Shown piece after piece: positions 60,543 through 64,000 of a stretch of 64,000 nucleotides of DNA. How positions within the stretch are numbered: the stretch's first letter is position 1; each line of letters opens with the position of its first letter. The DNA comes from Marinobacter sp. ATCH36. Its GTDB lineage: Bacteria > Pseudomonadota > Gammaproteobacteria > Pseudomonadales > Oleiphilaceae. The stretch is taken from NCBI RefSeq assembly GCF_023555055.1, contig NZ_JAMJPL010000003.1:186001-250000 (forward strand), read 5' to 3'. The position numbers were made by a program, and so were the translations under genes. The notes under the pieces were generated by a model, which was not told the DNA's origin, searched no databases, and saw nothing but the letters and a program-made list of their open reading frames with translations.

Positions 60543-62675
60543 CTACTGAGACGCTAAATACTGAGCCTCAAACAGTTCTGGAGCGATTGCCTTGCTATAA
60601 AGGAATCCCTGCGCACTTTCACAACCAATGCCCCTCAGAAAGTCTGCTGTATGCCGGTCTTCAACCCCCTCCGCCAGAATACGGAGTGGCAAACTTTCCC
60701 CTAATGAAATGATGGCTTTAACAATGGCCGCTTTCTCCTGATTGCTGGTGATGCCACGGAGGAAGCTCTGATCAATCTTCAACTCATCGACCGGAAGCTC
60801 CTGCAGATAACTCAATGAGGAGTAGCCGGTACCGAAGTCATCAACCGAAACACCTACTCCCAGAGCTTTCAGAGCGCGGACTCGATCCGTTGCACCCGCA
60901 ATGTCAGTCATCAATAGCGATTCGGTGAGCTCAAGTTGTAGTTGAGCAGGTCGCAACTGATACAAACTCAGGAGCTCTTCAATTCGGCTTACCAGCGTGT
61001 CATGCCGCAACTGCACCAGAGACACGTTAACGGATATCCGCAGCGGCGCATGGCCGGCATCGTCCCAGGCTCTGGCCTGCCGGCATGCCTCTTTCAGAAC
61101 CCAATCGCCAATCTCCAGCATCAGCTCTCCGTGTTGCTCCGCAACAGGAATGAATCGGCCCGGAGAGACCTGGCCAAGCTCCGGGTGCTCCCACCGCAGC
61201 AGAGCCTCGGCTCCTTCTGCTTTTCCTGAGGAGAGGCAAATTTGCGGCTGAAAATATAATGCGAGCTGGTCTGCCGCCACTGCCTTTTTCAGTTCAGCCC
61301 TGAGATGCCGACGCTCTTCTGCTTGCTGGTTCAATTGGGCCGTAAAAAACTTGCCGATATTACGGCCCTCGGCTTTGGCCTGTTTCGTTGCTGTCTCTGC
61401 ATGCTTGAGGAGTGCGTTGGGGTCCAGTCCGTCATCCGGGTACGTACTGATGCCGATGCTTACCGATATATGGACATCCTGACCCCGAATTTTAAAGGGA
61501 TGCCCAATACGCTCCTGTAGTTTATCGCAGAGACCGCTTACGTAATCTTTATGCTCAACATCTGACAAGAAAAGAATGAACTCATCGCTTCCGACGTGGC
61601 TCACCGTATCCGAGCGGTCGATGCAGGACGCCAAACGTTTTCCCACCTTCTTGAGCAGGTTATCTCCGCCGGAACGGCCCAGCGTATCGTTGGCATCTTT
61701 GAACTGGTCAAGGTCCAGATGCAACACGGCAACGCCAAGCTCATCGTGTTCAGCCTTGACCAGTGTCTTATAGAGCCGGTCAACAAACAGGGCCCGGTTC
61801 GGTAAGCCCGTTAGTGCGTCATAGGCAGAGAGATACCCGAGCCGTTGTCTTAACGACCGTTCCTTACTGATGTCACGAAACGTGGTTACTGCCCCGATGA
61901 ACTCGCCCCGGGCGTCTCTCAGCGGGGCTGCCGTTTCCTCTGCCGGAATCAGCTTGCCGTCGGCGCGCTGCAACAGGATGTCGGGTCCACGATGGGTAAT
62001 CTGGCCATTTTCGGTAGCGCACAATGCCGCGCACTTCAAGCGCTCTCTCGTTGTCTCATCAAGAGTAACCATCACGCTATTAACAGGCTGACCCAGGGCT
62101 TCCTCAAGGCTGCAACTCAGTATGGACTGCGCCGCCGGGTTGATGTAGTTGATTATGCCGTCTGGTCCGGTGCTGACAACGCCATCGCCAATGCTTTGCA
62201 AAGTAACGTCCAGCCGCTCGCGTTCGCTCGCCAGGCGGCGATTTGCCTTGGCAACGTAATTATTAACTGCCTCAACGATGGCTTCATCCAGAGCCTCGTT
62301 AAGAAATCCGACCTCCTCGGTCGGCATTGTTTCAATCTGCGGGATCAGACGTTTGAAAATGGCCATCCGCAGCAACCCGTATTCTCTCGTCGTTTCTTCC
62401 AGAGTGAAGCCCAGCTCCCACCGCTGTTCAGCGTGATGCTTGGGCCACTTTCCGGGTAATTTCGCAGGGTAGGTGCTGGTGCTTACTTTCTCTGCACTTG
62501 CTGCGATGCTCTCCAGCAGTTCTGGCACTCTGTTGCGTTGCAGTTCATCTGACAAATCACGGGAGGCGTTGATTCTACGTTTACCCAGTGCTCGCCAGTC
62601 CTCAAGGATTGCCTCCTGCTCCTGGCGGAGAAATTCATGAAGTCTTTGCGGCGAATGTTTAACGTTTTGGTTCAT
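60543..62675 (-). CDS. RsbRD-PAS-GGDEF-EAL c-di-GMP signalling protein
   Basis: A 710-aa protein. Residues about 1-150 resemble the RsbRD N-terminal sensor (LHEFLRQEQEAILEDWRALG). A PAS domain follows (about 155-275, DVTLQSIGDGVVSTGPDGII). Next is a GGDEF domain with a GSDEF active site (VGSDEFILFL), and last an EAL domain with EALLRW, VDDFGTGYSSLSYL and ILAEGVE. The EAL half looks catalytically complete. The Gly-to-Ser change in GGDEF may weaken the cyclase or leave it as a GTP sensor. Cytoplasmic, no membrane segments. Confidence 0.9.
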   Translation of the reverse strand: MNQNVKHSPQRLHEFLRQEQEAILEDWRALGKRRINASRDLSDELQRNRVPELLESIAASAEKVSTSTYPAKLPGKWPKHHAEQRWELGFTLEETTREYGLLRMAIFKRLIPQIETMPTEEVGFLNEALDEAIVEAVNNYVAKANRRLASERERLDVTLQSIGDGVVSTGPDGIINYINPAAQSILSCSLEEALGQPVNSVMVTLDETTRERLKCAALCATENGQITHRGPDILLQRADGKLIPAEETAAPLRDARGEFIGAVTTFRDISKERSLRQRLGYLSAYDALTGLPNRALFVDRLYKTLVKAEHDELGVAVLHLDLDQFKDANDTLGRSGGDNLLKKVGKRLASCIDRSDTVSHVGSDEFILFLSDVEHKDYVSGLCDKLQERIGHPFKIRGQDVHISVSIGISTYPDDGLDPNALLKHAETATKQAKAEGRNIGKFFTAQLNQQAEERRHLRAELKKAVAADQLALYFQPQICLSSGKAEGAEALLRWEHPELGQVSPGRFIPVAEQHGELMLEIGDWVLKEACRQARAWDDAGHAPLRISVNVSLVQLRHDTLVSRIEELLSLYQLRPAQLQLELTESLLMTDIAGATDRVRALKALGVGVSVDDFGTGYSSLSYLQELPVDELKIDQSFLRGITSNQEKAAIVKAIISLGESLPLRILAEGVEDRHTADFLRGIGCESAQGFLYSKAIAPELFEAQYLASQ

Positions 62676-62968
62676 TATGCATCGTACCGTAACAGCTGTA
62701 TTTTCATCTTCATGATACGTTTTTCCGTAAAGCGTCGTGATGCAAAAACCGTGTAGAAAGATGAGTTTCCCCTTTAACTGATAGTACTCAGCGGTAAATT
62801 GTTCAAGACGGATCGTCCTCTACACAGGTGACTCCAGCCAGGGTTTTCTCGCCATCCATCTGCTCGTTATTTTTTTGTAATTGTCGCTCTTGATCAAGAT
62901 TAATTACTATCGCAAGGAAAATCGATTTAAAGTAAATACATCATTTTAGATCTGACAAGGCCAGACAA
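62676..62968. promoter_or_regulatory. Divergent region between two c-di-GMP genes
   Basis: About 290 bp between divergent starts. A/T-rich near 62870-62945. Promoters for both genes must lie here; no operator is recognised. Confidence 0.4.
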
Positions 62969-64000
62969 ATGAGGTTAGCGGAGTTTATCCGAACCTACAG
63001 GCAAAAGATCCTGGAGGTCTGGGAGCATGATGCAGAAGAGATTATCCCCCATCAGCACCGCCTCACCAGTTCAGAGGTGCGGGATCATGTCGGGCTTATC
63101 CTGTTGAGAATTGCCGGTGACATCGAAGCAAGCGACGGCGATGTACCGCGGGTTATCGATATCGACGAAGATCGCTCCGGCAAAGTGATGCCTGCCAAAC
63201 AGCATGGTGTTGAGCGCCACGATCTGGGGATTGATATTGTCCATGTGGCGACGGAATTCAGTGCCATGCGCACGGCGGTGGTTCAGCTTTGGACTCAGGA
63301 TAATCCCCCTACAGATCCAACTGATCTGAACGACCTCATGCGCTTCCACAAAGAGGTGGACCGAGCGTTGGCACACTCAATTGATCACTATGCCCAGCGC
63401 AAGGAGAAACAGGGGCGCCTGTTCGAAACCATGCTGTCTTCGCTGCCGGATCCCTGTTGTATTCTCAGCGTTGAAGGCCGGTTTATTTATGCCAACAAGG
63501 CGATGGCCGAGATGTGCGACCTGCCCCCCGATGACGTTATTGGCCGCAAGTTTTACGAACTGCCGCTGCCTGCGAATTACAACGGTGAGGGCCAGCTCAG
63601 CGAGGTTATCCAGCGCAAGGAACAGCGGGAAGGAGAAGTCGAGATAGACGTTTTCACAGGTGAGAAGCGCCATTTTGAATATGTTTATGTTCCTGTCCTT
63701 AACGAAAACAACGAAGTTGAGGCCGTGTCCGGAATTGCTCACGACGTGACTGAGCGTAAAAGATCAGAGGCTGAAATTTGGCGCCACGCTAACTTCGACA
63801 CGCTCACCAACGTACCCAACCGCCGTCTGTTCCGTGATCGCCTGGAACAGCACGCTGCCCACTCCGCACGTACCGGGGACCCGTTCGCGCTGCTGTTTAT
63901 TGACCTGGACCGCTTTAAAGAGATCAATGACACGCTGGGACACGATGCTGGCGATAAGCTGCTCAAAGATGTTGCCATACGTATCAGTGCATGCGTGAGG
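62969..64000 (+). CDS. PAS-GGDEF diguanylate cyclase-type protein (5' part)
   Basis: From ATG 62969 the frame is open to the window edge (344 codons) and continues beyond. An N-terminal RsbRD-like helical sensor (MRLAEFIRTYRQKILEVWEH) covers about 1-150, a PAS domain lies at about 155-265 (MLSSLPDPCCILSVEGRFIY), and a GGDEF domain begins with HANFDTLTNVPNRRLFRDRL and LLFIDLDRFKEINDTLGHDA. The active-site GGDEF itself is outside the window. The head domain resembles that of the divergent neighbour, suggesting a shared input. Confidence 0.85.
   Translation, partial: MRLAEFIRTYRQKILEVWEHDAEEIIPHQHRLTSSEVRDHVGLILLRIAGDIEASDGDVPRVIDIDEDRSGKVMPAKQHGVERHDLGIDIVHVATEFSAMRTAVVQLWTQDNPPTDPTDLNDLMRFHKEVDRALAHSIDHYAQRKEKQGRLFETMLSSLPDPCCILSVEGRFIYANKAMAEMCDLPPDDVIGRKFYELPLPANYNGEGQLSEVIQRKEQREGEVEIDVFTGEKRHFEYVYVPVLNENNEVEAVSGIAHDVTERKRSEAEIWRHANFDTLTNVPNRRLFRDRLEQHAAHSARTGDPFALLFIDLDRFKEINDTLGHDAGDKLLKDVAIRISACVR

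Noticed and set aside
1..64000. CRISPR arrays and tRNA or rRNA genes
   Set aside because: Looked for regularly spaced repeats and for tRNA-like arms; the only spaced repeats are the short transposon-end-like units, and nothing resembles a tRNA or rRNA.

Overview
The window looks like accessory chromosome of a gammaproteobacterium. A Marinobacter-like or Pseudomonas-like marine or soil bacterium is my best guess from protein style (SelO, RsbRD/PAS/GGDEF proteins, PaiB, Acg-type nitroreductase, a TRAP transporter, a PEP-CTERM protein). There is no rRNA, tRNA or core marker gene to fix this, so the taxon is inference.

Left edge (1-7.0 kb): the end of a molybdenum hydroxylase large subunit with its XdhC maturation factor, a MEDS sensor fused to a degenerate EAL domain, a SAM methyltransferase under an AraC regulator, PaiB, and a deleted monooxygenase gene. 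7.0-31 kb is a mosaic island. It holds a cluster of transposon-end-like repeats, a toxin-less ParS/Xre-type antitoxin, a tyrosine recombinase, IS3 and IS66 remnants, a PEP-CTERM protein, a complete IS21-family element that splits a small gene, a DctPQM TRAP operon, an uncharacterised two-gene membrane/soluble pair, a second tyrosine recombinase, and a Tn7-like tnsA-tnsB-tnsC-tniQ operon with a fifth small gene (the order known from Tn6022/AbaR-type elements). It ends in a second orphan antitoxin, an IS3 remnant and an unknown 340-aa protein.

31-47.3 kb contains two diverged direct copies of one gene block. Copy A is higB fragment-higA-flavin oxidoreductase-TPR protein-aminotransferase-(alpha/beta hydrolase + LuxR)-nitrilase, with a divergent berberine-bridge-type FAD oxidase and a membrane protein. 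Copy B is higB-higA-TPR-OsmC-(hydrolase + LuxR)-nitrilase, with only a scrap of the FAD oxidase. An IS256 remnant and another repeat cluster lie between them. The shared core (nitrilase, LuxR-fused hydrolase with a Cys nucleophile, exported TPR protein) suggests a nitrile-related small-molecule pathway. The accessory enzymes differ between the copies.

47.5-64 kb: a GC-rich operon of a Tat-exported flavin amine oxidase sandwiched between two cytochromes c, a truncated DUF2243 gene, an unusual flavodoxin-fold/UbiA prenyltransferase fusion, a complete IS3-family element, a frameshifted PRC-barrel gene, small membrane or basic proteins, selO, an Acg-like nitroreductase, gene fragments (CPBP protease, amine oxidase), an ACT-domain protein, and two c-di-GMP signalling proteins, the last cut by the window end. 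IS remnants and truncated genes recur throughout, so this is a region of repeated insertion, duplication and decay.
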